Shown piece by piece: positions 5,904 to 13,015 of a DNA stretch of 41,528 bases. The first letter of the stretch is position 1; every line of letters begins with the position of its first letter. The stretch covers positions 1 through 41,528 of the IMG/VR virus record IMGVR_UViG_3300005253_000390, one strand, 5' to 3'. The position numbers were made by a program, and so were the translations under genes. Origin of the DNA: a virus. The notes under the pieces were generated by a model. The model did not search any database and was not told where the DNA came from. It worked only from the letters and a program-made list of their open reading frames with translations.

Positions 5904-6434
5904 ATGAAACAGTTTGAAAACGATGAAAAAGAATATCGGGGGGCTATGGGCGGGATTATCTGGACGCCCGACATAGCTGATGAAGTATTTAAGGCTTGGG
6001 ATTATGGTCACGCTTTTGCCTATTTATTCCGCCGATTTGGCCCAGCACACGAAGGTTGCGACCCACACAAAGATTTATCACGTTACGTGCTGACTACAAG
6101 AATGAAAGGGGTGTTATTGACTGTCAGGCCCGCCCATTCCGCAGGGACATCGTTCGGCTATCTTCTAACAAAACAGATGGGCAGAAAATTACACTTAGAA
6201 TATACGCATTCGATGTGGATGGAAGGAAAAGGCAAGAATGCCAGGTCGCCTCGGCAGAGCCGAATTGAGCGGGCATTAAAACAAGCAATGGAGGAACTAA
6301 AACGGCCAACAAACGTGCGTGATTGGCTTATCAATATACAGGGGGATGTTGAGGATTATTCGTTAAATTGTGTTGAGCCAAGCAATTTGGCGGGTTATGG
6401 AATAACAAGAGATTATTTTGATAAATTCATTTAG
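5898..6434 (+). CDS. Hypothetical phage protein, 178 aa
   Basis: ATG at 5898 sits in the left 27-bp junction repeat with AAGGTGAG upstream. The product looks soluble and globular, with mixed helix and strand, a His/Cys pair near residue 50, and basic stretches (GRKLHLEY, KGKNARSPRQSRIERALK). I recognise no family. Its flanking direct repeats suggest it entered this operon as a cassette. It is co-oriented with the methyltransferase-like gene upstream. Confidence 0.65.
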   Translation: MKMKQFENDEKEYRGAMGGIIWTPDIADEVFKAWDYGHAFAYLFRRFGPAHEGCDPHKDLSRYVLTTRMKGVLLTVRPAHSAGTSFGYLLTKQMGRKLHLEYTHSMWMEGKGKNARSPRQSRIERALKQAMEELKRPTNVRDWLINIQGDVEDYSLNCVEPSNLAGYGITRDYFDKFI

Positions 6435-6443
6435 AGAGTTGAT

Positions 6444-6470
6444 GCCGCTGTTTAAGGTGAGTACATGAAA
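6444..6470 (+). repeat. 27-bp junction repeat, right copy
   Basis: It matches 5877-5903 except for A to C before the ATG. The copy supplies a ribosome binding site and an ATG (6465) that opens only a 15-codon frame (MKAKKGKVKDGKEKI). The next real gene starts at 6493. Confidence 0.8.
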
Positions 6471-6492
6471 GCAAAGAAAGGAAAAGTGAAAG

Positions 6493-6747
6493 ATGGCAAA
6501 GAAAAAATATAAAATACCAGAAGAGCTAATGGATGTAATGGCAGAAGCCTTAGCGATGGGGAAGCTGAGGGATGTTCTTGTAAAATATCGTTTTCGATTC
6601 AAAAAAGCCAAAATCTGTGCTATTACGGCTGAAAGATTAAAGGCAAAGTTTTGGAAAGAGGTGCAGGAATTGTACCCAATACTTTCAGCAAAAGGACTGG
6701 ATTATGACCGAGGAGGCTATGTAAGAATTATCGAGAAAGCCCAATGA
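6493..6747 (+). CDS. Hypothetical basic helical protein, 84 aa
   Basis: ATG at 6493 lies about nine bases after an AAAGGA site. The product is strongly helical and Lys-rich, with phrases such as KIPEELMDVMAEALAMGKL and FRFKKAKICAITAERLKAKF. A small DNA-binding or adaptor role is possible but not shown. The stop overlaps the next ATG (ATGA), so translation is coupled to the replication-protein-like gene that follows. Confidence 0.65.
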   Translation: MAKKKYKIPEELMDVMAEALAMGKLRDVLVKYRFRFKKAKICAITAERLKAKFWKEVQELYPILSAKGLDYDRGGYVRIIEKAQ

Positions 6748-6992
6748 GAACTAAATACACAGAAGACTTTGAGATGTTCTGGAAAAACTGGCCCGGACGT
6801 TATAACCCGGACGGCCCTGCCCGGAAAGTGGGCAAACGAGATGCTTTTGAGATTTGGAAAACTATGGATGACGAAGACAGGCAAGACGCTATAAGTGTGT
6901 TAGAAAGAGTAAGTTATATTGGCACGAAATATCTTCCAGACGCTCATAGATGGCTAAAGCGTAGAATGTGGGAAGATTGCCTGAAAACATAA
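6744..6992 (+). CDS. Replication-protein C-terminal-domain-like protein (82 aa)
   Basis: The sequence has the typical order of the C-terminal domain of phage replisome organiser/replication O-type proteins: FEMFWKNWPGR at the start, GKRDAFEIWKTMDDEDRQDAI in the middle, and a YLPDAHRWLKRRMWED end. In larger proteins this domain follows a DNA-binding part and contacts the helicase loader or helicase. Here it stands alone, which is known in some phages. Coupled to the gene before it by ATGA overlap. Confidence 0.6.
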   Translation: MRTKYTEDFEMFWKNWPGRYNPDGPARKVGKRDAFEIWKTMDDEDRQDAISVLERVSYIGTKYLPDAHRWLKRRMWEDCLKT

Positions 6993-7004
6993 GGAGTTGT
7001 ATCA

Positions 7005-7181
7005 ATGATACGAAAAATACATTTATATAAAAGTTACGATACAGAGGACGGCCCAAAAAGCTATTGTGGAATATTATTCAATGGAGAGTCTATTGCTAAT
7101 GTGACGGAGTTTTCTCGGGCGCGAAAGCCCAAGAAGTGTTCACGTTGTTGGCAAAGCCTAAAAGCCGAGGAAAGATGGTAA
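7005..7181 (+). CDS. Small zinc-knuckle-like protein, 58 aa
   Basis: ATG at 7005 follows an AAGGAG site by about nine bases. The product (MIRKIHLYKSYDTEDG ...) ends in a KKCSRCWQSLKAEERW tail, a C-x2-C half-knuckle typical of phage microproteins. It fills an otherwise empty 200-base gap. No family recognised. Confidence 0.6.
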   Translation: MIRKIHLYKSYDTEDGPKSYCGILFNGESIANVTEFSRARKPKKCSRCWQSLKAEERW

Positions 7182-7198
7182 GTTTGAAAGAGTAACCC

Positions 7199-7576
7199 AT
7201 GACCCCCGAACAGATTAAAACCGTACTTGAGATGAGCGAGGAGGAATTAGAGCTTTGGCTAATTAAAAATGAGATTGTGGATGGAGCAATATTACAATGC
7301 AAGGGTGGCGGTGAAAAGCCTTGTGGCATGGTTGAATCTCTCGAAGAATTGGCCTTCCGGCTGCGAGATGAGGCGGAAAAGAAAAGCCCTATTGCTTGGC
7401 ACTCTGGTTTATTTGATGTGTATATGATTGTAAAAGGGCCAGGGCATAGAATTTATAATTGGAGATGGGCTTCGTCAGAGGCCAAGCCCATACACTGGAT
7501 ACTTGCAGCAATGCAGGCAAAGGAGTATCGTTCCTTTCAAAGGTTAAATATACCCATTATATTAAAGAGGGGTTGA
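7199..7576 (+). CDS. Hypothetical protein, 125 aa
   Basis: The product has an acidic helical N-terminus (MTPEQIKTVLEMSEEELELW), a Cys pair in a Gly-rich loop (LQCKGGGEKPCGM) and a C-terminal half with an aromatic-rich strand region (YNWRWASSEAKPIHWILAAM). I recognise no family. It precedes the Gp37/Gp68-family gene by one base and is probably coupled to it. Confidence 0.65.
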   Translation: MTPEQIKTVLEMSEEELELWLIKNEIVDGAILQCKGGGEKPCGMVESLEELAFRLRDEAEKKSPIAWHSGLFDVYMIVKGPGHRIYNWRWASSEAKPIHWILAAMQAKEYRSFQRLNIPIILKRG

Positions 7577-7577
7577 T

Positions 7578-8438
7578 ATGTCAAAAACAAAAATTTCTTG
7601 GTCAGAATATTCTTGGTCGCCGGTAATCGGCTGCACAAAGGTAAGTGCGGGCTGTGCAAATTGTTACGCAGAGAGAATGGCAGCAAGGCTTTGGCGCATG
7701 GGTAGGGGTGATTATGGCTCTGTTTTAGGTATAGAGGACTATAAATGGAATGGCGAAATATTTTGCCGTAAAGACTTCTTAGACAAGCCCCTCCATTGGC
7801 GCAAGCCCCGCAGGATATTCGTATGCTCAATGTCTGATTTGTTCCATGAGAAAGTGCCGTGGGGATTTATAGAAAAAGTGATGGCGACAATAGAACAATG
7901 CCCACAGCACACTTTCCAGATATTAACCAAAAGGCCACAGGGTATGGCTGAATATTTTAATAGTTTAGGGAAAAGATTTGAATTGTCAAATTGTCTCAAT
8001 CTTCACCTCGGTGTCACTTGCGAGAACCAGGCAATGGCAGATGAGCGAATCCCGATACTCTTGCAGATACCTTGTGCTGTGCGGTTCGTGAGCATTGAGC
8101 CGATGCTGGGGTCAGTGGATTTGGAATATATCAAAGACTTCAAACGCCCGAACAAATTCGTAGAGTATGAAAGGATTTATTCTTTGTCTGGAAGGCGGAG
8201 CATTCTTGGGCATGAAATATCGAGTCCAAAACTTGACCAGGTAATAGTCGGCTGCGAGTCCGGCCCAAAGCGCAGGCCCTGCAAGATGGAATGGGTACGG
8301 GATATAGTCCAGCAATGTGACGCGGCGAATGTAAAATTATTTGTAAAACAACTTGATTTGGATGGAAAAGTAGAACATAATATAGATAATTTTCCAAAGG
8401 ATTTACAAATAAGGGACTTACCAAATGCGAAAATGTAA
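7578..8438 (+). CDS. Phage Gp37/Gp68-family protein (DUF5131), 286 aa
   Basis: The N-terminal signature KISWSEYSWSPVIGCTKVS is followed by AGCANCYAERMA, giving the Cys cluster of this family, which resembles radical-SAM proteins. Further conserved parts are FVCSMSDLFHEKVPW, QILTKRPQGM, HLGVTCENQ, RFVSIEPMLG and VGCESGPKRRPC. The biochemical role is not established. The last residues (about 265-286, ending FPKDLQ-IRDLPNAKM) are followed downstream, beyond an inserted HNH gene, by a second, codon-diverged FPKDLQ coding segment (8883-8933). The 3' end therefore appears to have been replaced when the HNH gene inserted. Confidence 0.85.
   Translation: MSKTKISWSEYSWSPVIGCTKVSAGCANCYAERMAARLWRMGRGDYGSVLGIEDYKWNGEIFCRKDFLDKPLHWRKPRRIFVCSMSDLFHEKVPWGFIEKVMATIEQCPQHTFQILTKRPQGMAEYFNSLGKRFELSNCLNLHLGVTCENQAMADERIPILLQIPCAVRFVSIEPMLGSVDLEYIKDFKRPNKFVEYERIYSLSGRRSILGHEISSPKLDQVIVGCESGPKRRPCKMEWVRDIVQQCDAANVKLFVKQLDLDGKVEHNIDNFPKDLQIRDLPNAKM
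8353..8381 (+). promoter_or_regulatory. Candidate promoter for HNH gene, TTGATT-17-CATAAT
   Basis: TTGATT (8353-8358) and CATAAT (8376-8381) have exact 17-base spacing. They lie inside the last codons of the upstream gene, 43 bases before the HNH start at 8425. Unlike the other two endonuclease genes, an AAGGGA ribosome binding site precedes this ATG. It is the third endonuclease-like gene in the early arm with its own promoter-like sequence. Confidence 0.5.
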
Positions 8439-8883
8439 ACAATGCAATGAACCCAAAGAATTAAATGAATTTCCTAAATACTCTTCGAATGGCAAAAAAG
8501 GCCGACGACATACTTGTAAAATATGTTGGAATAAAAAATGGTCGCCGATTGTTCAAATACATAACAAAAGATATTACCATGAAAATATAGCGTACAGGAT
8601 AAAAGCAAGAATACGTGCGAAAAATCAATATTCACGAGACAAAAACAAACATGGAGAAAATGGCAAAATCTATCAGAAAAAACACCGATTACAATGCAAT
8701 GTTCGTATGCAAACAAGGAGAGCCATTACAGCAGGTAAATTAGAAAGAAAATCTTGTTCTGTGTGTGGTGCAGAAAATACTCATGCTCATCATGACGATT
8801 ATAAAAAACCTTTTGAGGTAATATGGTTATGCCCAACTCATCATGGTGAAAAACATAGAATAATTAATAGGCAAGCTATCTAA
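8425..8883 (+). CDS. HNH endonuclease with N-terminal zinc ribbon (152 aa)
   Basis: The N-terminus has a zinc ribbon with C4-x2-C7 and C31-x2-C34 (CKQCNEPKELNEFPKY ... HTCKICWNK), followed by a basic helical linker. The C-terminus carries a compact HNH-like core: CSVCGAENTHAHHDDYKKP, then VIWLCPTHHGEKHR. This is the usual form of small mobile phage HNH genes. The start overlaps the 3' end of the Gp37/Gp68-family gene by 14 bases, and the stop overlaps the ATG of the leftover segment at 8883 (TAATG), so it sits precisely between two versions of its neighbour's C-terminus. Confidence 0.8.
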   Translation: MRKCKQCNEPKELNEFPKYSSNGKKGRRHTCKICWNKKWSPIVQIHNKRYYHENIAYRIKARIRAKNQYSRDKNKHGENGKIYQKKHRLQCNVRMQTRRAITAGKLERKSCSVCGAENTHAHHDDYKKPFEVIWLCPTHHGEKHRIINRQAI

Positions 8884-8933
8884 TGAGCAAGTTCCCCAAA
8901 GACCTGCAAAGCCAGCAGAAAGGCGGTGAGTAG
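8883..8933 (+). pseudogene. Displaced original 3' end of the Gp37/Gp68-family gene
   Basis: The 16-codon frame MSKFPKDLQSQQKGGE directly follows the HNH stop. Six residues (FPKDLQ) match the C-terminus of the 7578-8438 product, but five of the six codons differ silently. The simplest reading is that this is the original end of that gene, cut off by the HNH insertion, which brought a recoded replacement. It may still be translated from the TAATG overlap. Confidence 0.5.
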
Positions 8934-8935
8934 CG

Positions 8936-9031
8936 ATGTTCTTATTGGCCTTTCTCTCACTTGCGTTACTTGTTCCACTAATATCTTATGTTAATCTTAT
9001 AATAAGTGAATCAGAAGCCCCAGATAGATAA
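8936..9031 (+). CDS. Single-span membrane microprotein, 31 aa
   Basis: ATG at 8936 follows GGTGAG by five bases. The product begins MFLLAFLSLALLVPLISYVN, a single hydrophobic span, and ends in a short acidic tail. It could be a holin-like or host-targeting membrane peptide; no family can be assigned at this length. Confidence 0.5.
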   Translation: MFLLAFLSLALLVPLISYVNLIISESEAPDR

Positions 9032-9050
9032 AGCCCTGAAAGGATAAGCG

Positions 9051-9215
9051 ATGAAAAAGTGGCTAAATAAAAAATGCAAAGAATATGTAACAAGTTCCGG
9101 CAAATGTAAAATCAAGGTTCCTACTCGCTATAACGACTATTGTGAGAAAGACGATTGTCCTAAACAAGTCCAGAAAGAAACGTTGCTGCGTCTGAAATTC
9201 TTATCGGGGACTTGA
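9051..9215 (+). CDS. Cys-rich microprotein, 54 aa
   Basis: ATG at 9051 follows AAAGGATAAGCG. The product (MKKWLNKKCKEYVTSSGKCK ...) has four Cys (C9, C19, C31, C36) spaced as in a small zinc or disulphide domain, with a basic N-terminus. Not recognised. It ends 31 bases before the next zinc-ribbon gene. Confidence 0.5.
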   Translation: MKKWLNKKCKEYVTSSGKCKIKVPTRYNDYCEKDDCPKQVQKETLLRLKFLSGT

Positions 9216-9246
9216 CTAAGAAAATCGAGGGCATGGAAGCCAAGCT

Positions 9247-9501
9247 ATGATATGTACTAACTGTGGATATGACAAGGAAGCAACCAAAAAGTATTTTTAC
9301 CCCGACAAAACCAGAAACTCCGGCTGGAAAGCTTGGTGTAAGTTATGCAGCAAAAGAAATTCAAGAAAGAACAATCCGGTCAAAAGCAACCGCGAGAAAG
9401 AGGCCCGATACAAACGTGCCAAGAGAATAATGAGAAGGCTCTACCTCATGCACCGAGAAATATTCAACGAAATTATAGAACACATAGGAGACGAAGAATG
9501 A
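9247..9501 (+). CDS. Zinc-ribbon protein, 84 aa
   Basis: Two Cys pairs, C3-x2-C6 (MICTNCGYDKEATKKYFYPD) and C31-x2-C34 (WCKLCSKRN), form a ribbon like the N-terminus of the HNH protein at 8425, but no nuclease core follows. Instead there is a very basic linker and an amphipathic C-terminal helix ending in acidic residues. It may be a DNA-binding relative that lost, or never had, the HNH domain. It is the last clear + strand gene before the convergent junction. Confidence 0.65.
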   Translation: MICTNCGYDKEATKKYFYPDKTRNSGWKAWCKLCSKRNSRKNNPVKSNREKEARYKRAKRIMRRLYLMHREIFNEIIEHIGDEE

Positions 9502-9662
9502 AAGAGATAAAATGGCCAGCCCACCTTAGCAAGCCAGCCATTAGGAGGAGAAAATGTATAGCATCGAGCTTTATAATCGTATCCGGTTGTCGAGCTATTG
9601 ACAATCTCCACTCAGTATCTTGTCTTCGTAGTCCAGTAGTTCCTCGAATCTGCCTTCTGTAA
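9498..9662 (+). other. Convergent arm junction with two weak + strand ORFs
   Basis: A frame from ATG 9498 (MKEIKWPAHLSKPAIRRRK ..., 54 codons) overlaps the previous stop as ATGA but runs antisense into the outer-spanin gene. A shorter frame from 9554 (MYSIELYNRIRLSSY) has a strong AGGAGGAG site. At most one is likely real. No clear bidirectional terminator is visible where the early and late arms meet near 9600. Confidence 0.3.
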
Positions 9663-9837
9663 TTAAGATGCCGCGAAACTTTGCGGGTTCGTTAGGTTCA
9701 AGCAAGACTATTCTTCGAGAATTATCTATATAAACTGAGGTCGGCGAGGATTTGCAGCCGTTTATTATCAAGCTCGTTGTAAGTATCCATAAGCATATCC
9801 TCGTCCTCTGCGCTTTTAGCATGTTTAATTTCCTCAA
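9595..9837 (-). CDS. Outer-membrane spanin lipoprotein (Rz1-like)
   Basis: The 80-residue product starts with a basic N-region and hydrophobic stretch (RICLWILTTSLIINGC) ending in a lipobox-like I-N-G-C, so Cys of SLIINGCKSS would be lipidated. The mature part is short and hydrophilic. The gene overlaps the coiled-coil inner-membrane gene 9722-9988 by 116 bases in another frame, the classic Rz/Rz1 layout. Spanin pairs fuse inner and outer membranes in the final lysis step, which implies a diderm host. An alternative start is the Met six residues in. Confidence 0.7.
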   Translation of the reverse strand: MRKLNMLKAQRTRICLWILTTSLIINGCKSSPTSVYIDNSRRIVLLEPNEPAKFRGILITEGRFEELLDYEDKILSGDCQ

Positions 9838-9988
9838 GTTTGTCCTTCATCTCTGTGCGCACCGTCCGCAACCTCTTTTTGAGTTCCCGTGTTTTTGCAT
9901 CAGTGCTCCAATACTTTTTGAATAGCCACAACGCCAAAGCTGCCATACTGCCGATAGCGATAATAATAGCTTTAGTCGTCATCTTCAA
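9722..9988 (-). CDS. Inner-membrane spanin (Rz-like), 88 aa
   Basis: An N-terminal membrane anchor (about residues 4-23, KAIIIAIGSMAALALWLF) is followed by a long charged coiled coil (about 30-85) that would cross the periplasm. It overlaps the lipoprotein gene as i-spanin genes do. Its 5' end overlaps the upstream gene by 17 bases. It is the penultimate gene of the late transcript, which suits a lysis function. Confidence 0.7.
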   Translation of the reverse strand: MKMTTKAIIIAIGSMAALALWLFKKYWSTDAKTRELKKRLRTVRTEMKDKLEEIKHAKSAEDEDMLMDTYNELDNKRLQILADLSLYR

Positions 9989-10181
9989 CGCCCAATGCTT
10001 TCCGCAATGCCGTTATCATCGGCAGTACGAGTACATCGTCCCAGTGAGTTTTGGAGTCCTTGACTTTTTCCTCGACAGTATCGAACGCCTTATCGAGAAT
10101 GAGTTTGACCTGTGTCGGCGTAAGCATTGCCGCCATAGCCGCCACGAGCGACTTGACTAATTGGATTAATAGATTACTCAT
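9972..10181 (-). CDS. Small hydrophobic-N-terminus protein, 69 aa (lysis region)
   Basis: Residues 1-21 (MSNLLIQLVKSLVAAMAAML) form an amphipathic or membrane helix, followed by TPTQVKLILDKAFDTVEEKV and an acidic end. The ATG overlaps the upstream stop (ATGA), with AAGGAG upstream. The location just before the spanins suggests a holin or lysis-regulating role, but one helix is not proof. Confidence 0.6.
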   Translation of the reverse strand: MSNLLIQLVKSLVAAMAAMLTPTQVKLILDKAFDTVEEKVKDSKTHWDDVLVLPMITALRKALGVEDDD

Positions 10182-10285
10182 TTTTTGGTCTCCTTATTAA
10201 AAAGTTTTTCTTTCAGCCAGTTACGTAACAGGATAAAAGGTAATTTTATCCATTCCCAAAGACTTGGCCCTGTATATCCAGTCAT
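10178..10285 (-). CDS. Microprotein, 35 aa, coupled on both sides
   Basis: The frame MTGYTGPSLWEWIKLPFILL ... ends in KEKLFNKETKK. It overlaps the upstream stop and the downstream start by ATGA at both ends, which strongly supports translation. The LWEWIKLPFILLRNWL stretch is aromatic and amphipathic, suited to a membrane surface. It may belong to the lysis cassette. Confidence 0.55.
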   Translation of the reverse strand: MTGYTGPSLWEWIKLPFILLRNWLKEKLFNKETKK

Positions 10286-10518
10286 GTTATCTTTCCTGTT
10301 TCCTTGAATAGTTCACGGGCTTCATTTATCTTGTCATTCAACCCATCTACGGCATGTTGAATATCCCTTGCCAACGCCACTTCTCTAACATTGATTTTGT
10401 CTATGCGGTTTTTTACCAGTCTTTCTCTAAAATCGTTCTGTGAGCGATCTATGATTTCAGAGGCTTCATCCTGCATATTATTTAATAAATCGCTGGTAGA
10501 TTGTTCGCAAAGTCTCAT
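10282..10518 (-). CDS. Helical hypothetical protein, 78 aa
   Basis: The product is all-helical and charged (RLVKNRIDKINVREVALARDI, DGLNDKINEARELFKE), probably coiled coil. It is linked by ATGA overlap to the genes on each side in the lysis-end cluster. No family recognised; virion-associated or lysis-accessory roles are both possible. Confidence 0.6.
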   Translation of the reverse strand: MRLCEQSTSDLLNNMQDEASEIIDRSQNDFRERLVKNRIDKINVREVALARDIQHAVDGLNDKINEARELFKETGKIT

Positions 10519-10784
10519 CTTTTCAATAGCTCGTCTACACCTGTTTTAATATCGCCTATGTCCTTTTGCATTACCTCAATATCCTTTTGGACAAGTTGTA
10601 TGTCAGTCTTGCTCTGACGTGCAGGGAGGCAACCCTCGGCTTTGATAGTCTCAATAGCAGCCACATGGCCTTCCGCCCCTACCTCCATTTTGGTATAGCC
10701 CTTTACTATCGCTGCGATAATGACCACTACAGATATTATTAAGCTGATTATAGCGATTGTTGTTTTCCTGTTGTTCTTTGCCAT
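10515..10784 (-). CDS. Membrane-anchored coiled-coil protein, 89 aa (XhlA/holin-like)
   Basis: A single membrane span (about residues 10-30, TIAIISLIISVVVIIAAIV) precedes a hydrophilic region and a C-terminal coiled coil (about 60-89, DIQLVQKDIEVMQKDIGDI). The general form resembles XhlA-type or type III holin-associated proteins. Placement two bases after the large internal-protein gene and ahead of the spanins supports a lysis role, with modest certainty. Confidence 0.6.
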   Translation of the reverse strand: MAKNNRKTTIAIISLIISVVVIIAAIVKGYTKMEVGAEGHVAAIETIKAEGCLPARQSKTDIQLVQKDIEVMQKDIGDIKTGVDELLKR

Positions 10785-10786
10785 AG

Positions 10787-13015
10787 TTAAAATCCTCGAA
10801 TCTGTCGTAGTTGCTCGGCTGTTCGCAAAAGCCGCTTGCCCTTGACTGTATCTTCTCTCCTTATCCTTAAAGCCAATTGTTCTTTAAGATAATTCTTTCT
10901 CTCTGCGAAATAGAGTTTTAATAATTTTGTTGTATTTACTGTCGATGCTTGTATACCAAACTTGTTTATATCGGCAAGACCTCTAATAAGAATTTTAGAA
11001 GTTCTTGGATTTGTTGACATTCGTGCCCAGACTTGGGGAATGGCTAAAATAGCAAGTGCAGTTGCTCTTATCCCACCCGTACCCGTTGCTACTCCGGCAA
11101 CCGCGCCGGGTTGAGCTAATTGAATTAACATACCTCCTTCGCCTCTTATTTGACCTTGAATAAGACTTCCAATACGCCCTATTTCTCTAAGGTCTTTTAT
11201 CTGTTGTGGATTAAAAGCTGCCTTTAGAACATCATCACCCAAGTCGTCCATTGCCTTTTGAAGTACTTTACCGAAAATAATTCCATCCGTGCTTCTGGCT
11301 TCTTTGTAAATGCTTTCAACAAGAGCGCGTTGAAGTTGTTTCCACAATTGCGCACCTTCGGTAACTTGTTTAGGAGTTTTGCCTATAGGGGAAAGAAGGA
11401 TTTTTTTAACTTTTAATACACGGCTCGGCAATTCATTTTGGAATATAGTTGCTCTTGCTAATTCAGGGCTATCAACGGCTTGTTTAGCTAATTGAGTTAT
11501 TACTTGAGGTGAAAATCTTCGATCTACTGCCTTAAATACCGCATTGCCCCGTCGCCACAATTTGACTGCGCCCGGGCTATGTTGGCGAGCCGCTATTTCC
11601 ATAGCGTTATCTATTGCGCCGCCAAGCTCCCCTACTAATCTGGCAGCATTCCTTTCCCCCGCTGCGTCAAACTTTCTTCCCCACTCGAGTAATGTTGAAC
11701 GATTTGTAATAGATTGCCCAAAAGTGCTGTCCTGAGCAAGTCCGCTAACATTTCTTACAAAAGTTGCGCTCTCGTCAGAGCCTCTCAAGAGTTTACCGCT
11801 TTCTACCAAATCAACAAGTTTTTGGGCTATTGACTTAGCTTTTTTATTACTAACAACACCTACCCCTAAATCATCAAGTTGGGTATAAAATTGCCTATAC
11901 ATTCCCCTTGCAGCTTCGTGTATTCCATCCTTGCCGTCTATTACATTATTAAGGGCCGCTCCTAATTCTGTTGGGTCTAATTGTTTTACCAAATCATCTG
12001 CGAAACTATCTAATACGTCATTGGCCCGCTTAATAAATGCAGGTATATTTGCACCTAAACGAGTTTCTTGAATCCTGCCCATACTTGTTACAGCCTTATC
12101 TGATATATTATCTAAAGTAGCAAATAATTTACTTGTTGTTGCTGCGCCAGGGGGGATTACCGGAGTCTTAACTAATCCAACACCACCTTTTTTAAGAACA
12201 GCGATTTCCCCAATTTCTTCTGGAATGTCTTCGAGAGTAACTTTCTTTCCCGCTTTTTCTAAAGTTTCCTGCAATGCTTCAACCCCAAATTTCTTTGTTC
12301 GTCCAGCAGGTTTTAATAACCTCGCCCCGAATTTAAATAGTTTAGTAGAAAGATATTCAGACAATAAACCTTCCGCTCCATCTAACGAAACGTCCGTAAT
12401 ATCACGACCAATACTTTTTTGCCGTTCTGTTATAAATATTCTTTGAGCAACATCTTCTAATGCCGAGCCTGCTGCTCTGCCAATAGCCGCGCCTTTTACG
12501 GGATGTCCAAATCTAAGTCCTACAAGAGAGCCTGCAATTTCGCCAGTCGTTTCAGGTATCTCGCCTATCATTATACCTTTTACACCTTTATCGGATTTGC
12601 TGGCTACTACAAAGTCGTTTATAATATCATCAGGAATACCTTTTCGTCTAAGGGCTTTAATTACTGGAAGTCTTATTCTAAAATCCCTAAAAGGTCTTAA
12701 TTGAGCAGCAGCCTCAAGTAATTGTAACGGGGACAATTTTTGCAAACTGACATCCCTGTCTGGTATACCAAGTTTTAATATAGCTCTTGTCTGCACTGAC
12801 CTCTTGAATGCAGCACGATTATATTCATTTTCAAAAGCCAATTGACTGTCTGCTTCGGTCTCTGCTGTTGTTACAGGCCTTGATACTATTCCGCTTTGGC
12901 CAAACTGTTGCCGAGCTACTTGAGGTTGGTCTAATACAAAACCAGACGGTAAATTAGGCCCGGCTGGTTTATCAATAACAAATCCTTTTGGCAAACTTAT
13001 CGTATTGGCTGCCAT
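10787..13015 (-). CDS. Large putative internal virion / DNA-ejection protein, 742 aa
   Basis: ATG at 13015 follows GGAGG. The product is mostly helical. It starts with a short repeated phrase (LPKGFVIDKP ... LPSGFVLDQP), has a Gly/Ala-rich segment near residues 150-180 (GEIAGSLVGLRFGHPVKGAA) that could insert into membranes, and a second one near 645-670 (AGVATGTGGIRATALAILA). Length, helicity and position after the tail genes match ejection proteins of short-tailed phages, which enter the cell envelope during infection. No lytic transglycosylase motif was seen. Confidence 0.65.
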   Translation of the reverse strand: MAANTISLPKGFVIDKPAGPNLPSGFVLDQPQVARQQFGQSGIVSRPVTTAETEADSQLAFENEYNRAAFKRSVQTRAILKLGIPDRDVSLQKLSPLQLLEAAAQLRPFRDFRIRLPVIKALRRKGIPDDIINDFVVASKSDKGVKGIMIGEIPETTGEIAGSLVGLRFGHPVKGAAIGRAAGSALEDVAQRIFITERQKSIGRDITDVSLDGAEGLLSEYLSTKLFKFGARLLKPAGRTKKFGVEALQETLEKAGKKVTLEDIPEEIGEIAVLKKGGVGLVKTPVIPPGAATTSKLFATLDNISDKAVTSMGRIQETRLGANIPAFIKRANDVLDSFADDLVKQLDPTELGAALNNVIDGKDGIHEAARGMYRQFYTQLDDLGVGVVSNKKAKSIAQKLVDLVESGKLLRGSDESATFVRNVSGLAQDSTFGQSITNRSTLLEWGRKFDAAGERNAARLVGELGGAIDNAMEIAARQHSPGAVKLWRRGNAVFKAVDRRFSPQVITQLAKQAVDSPELARATIFQNELPSRVLKVKKILLSPIGKTPKQVTEGAQLWKQLQRALVESIYKEARSTDGIIFGKVLQKAMDDLGDDVLKAAFNPQQIKDLREIGRIGSLIQGQIRGEGGMLIQLAQPGAVAGVATGTGGIRATALAILAIPQVWARMSTNPRTSKILIRGLADINKFGIQASTVNTTKLLKLYFAERKNYLKEQLALRIRREDTVKGKRLLRTAEQLRQIRGF

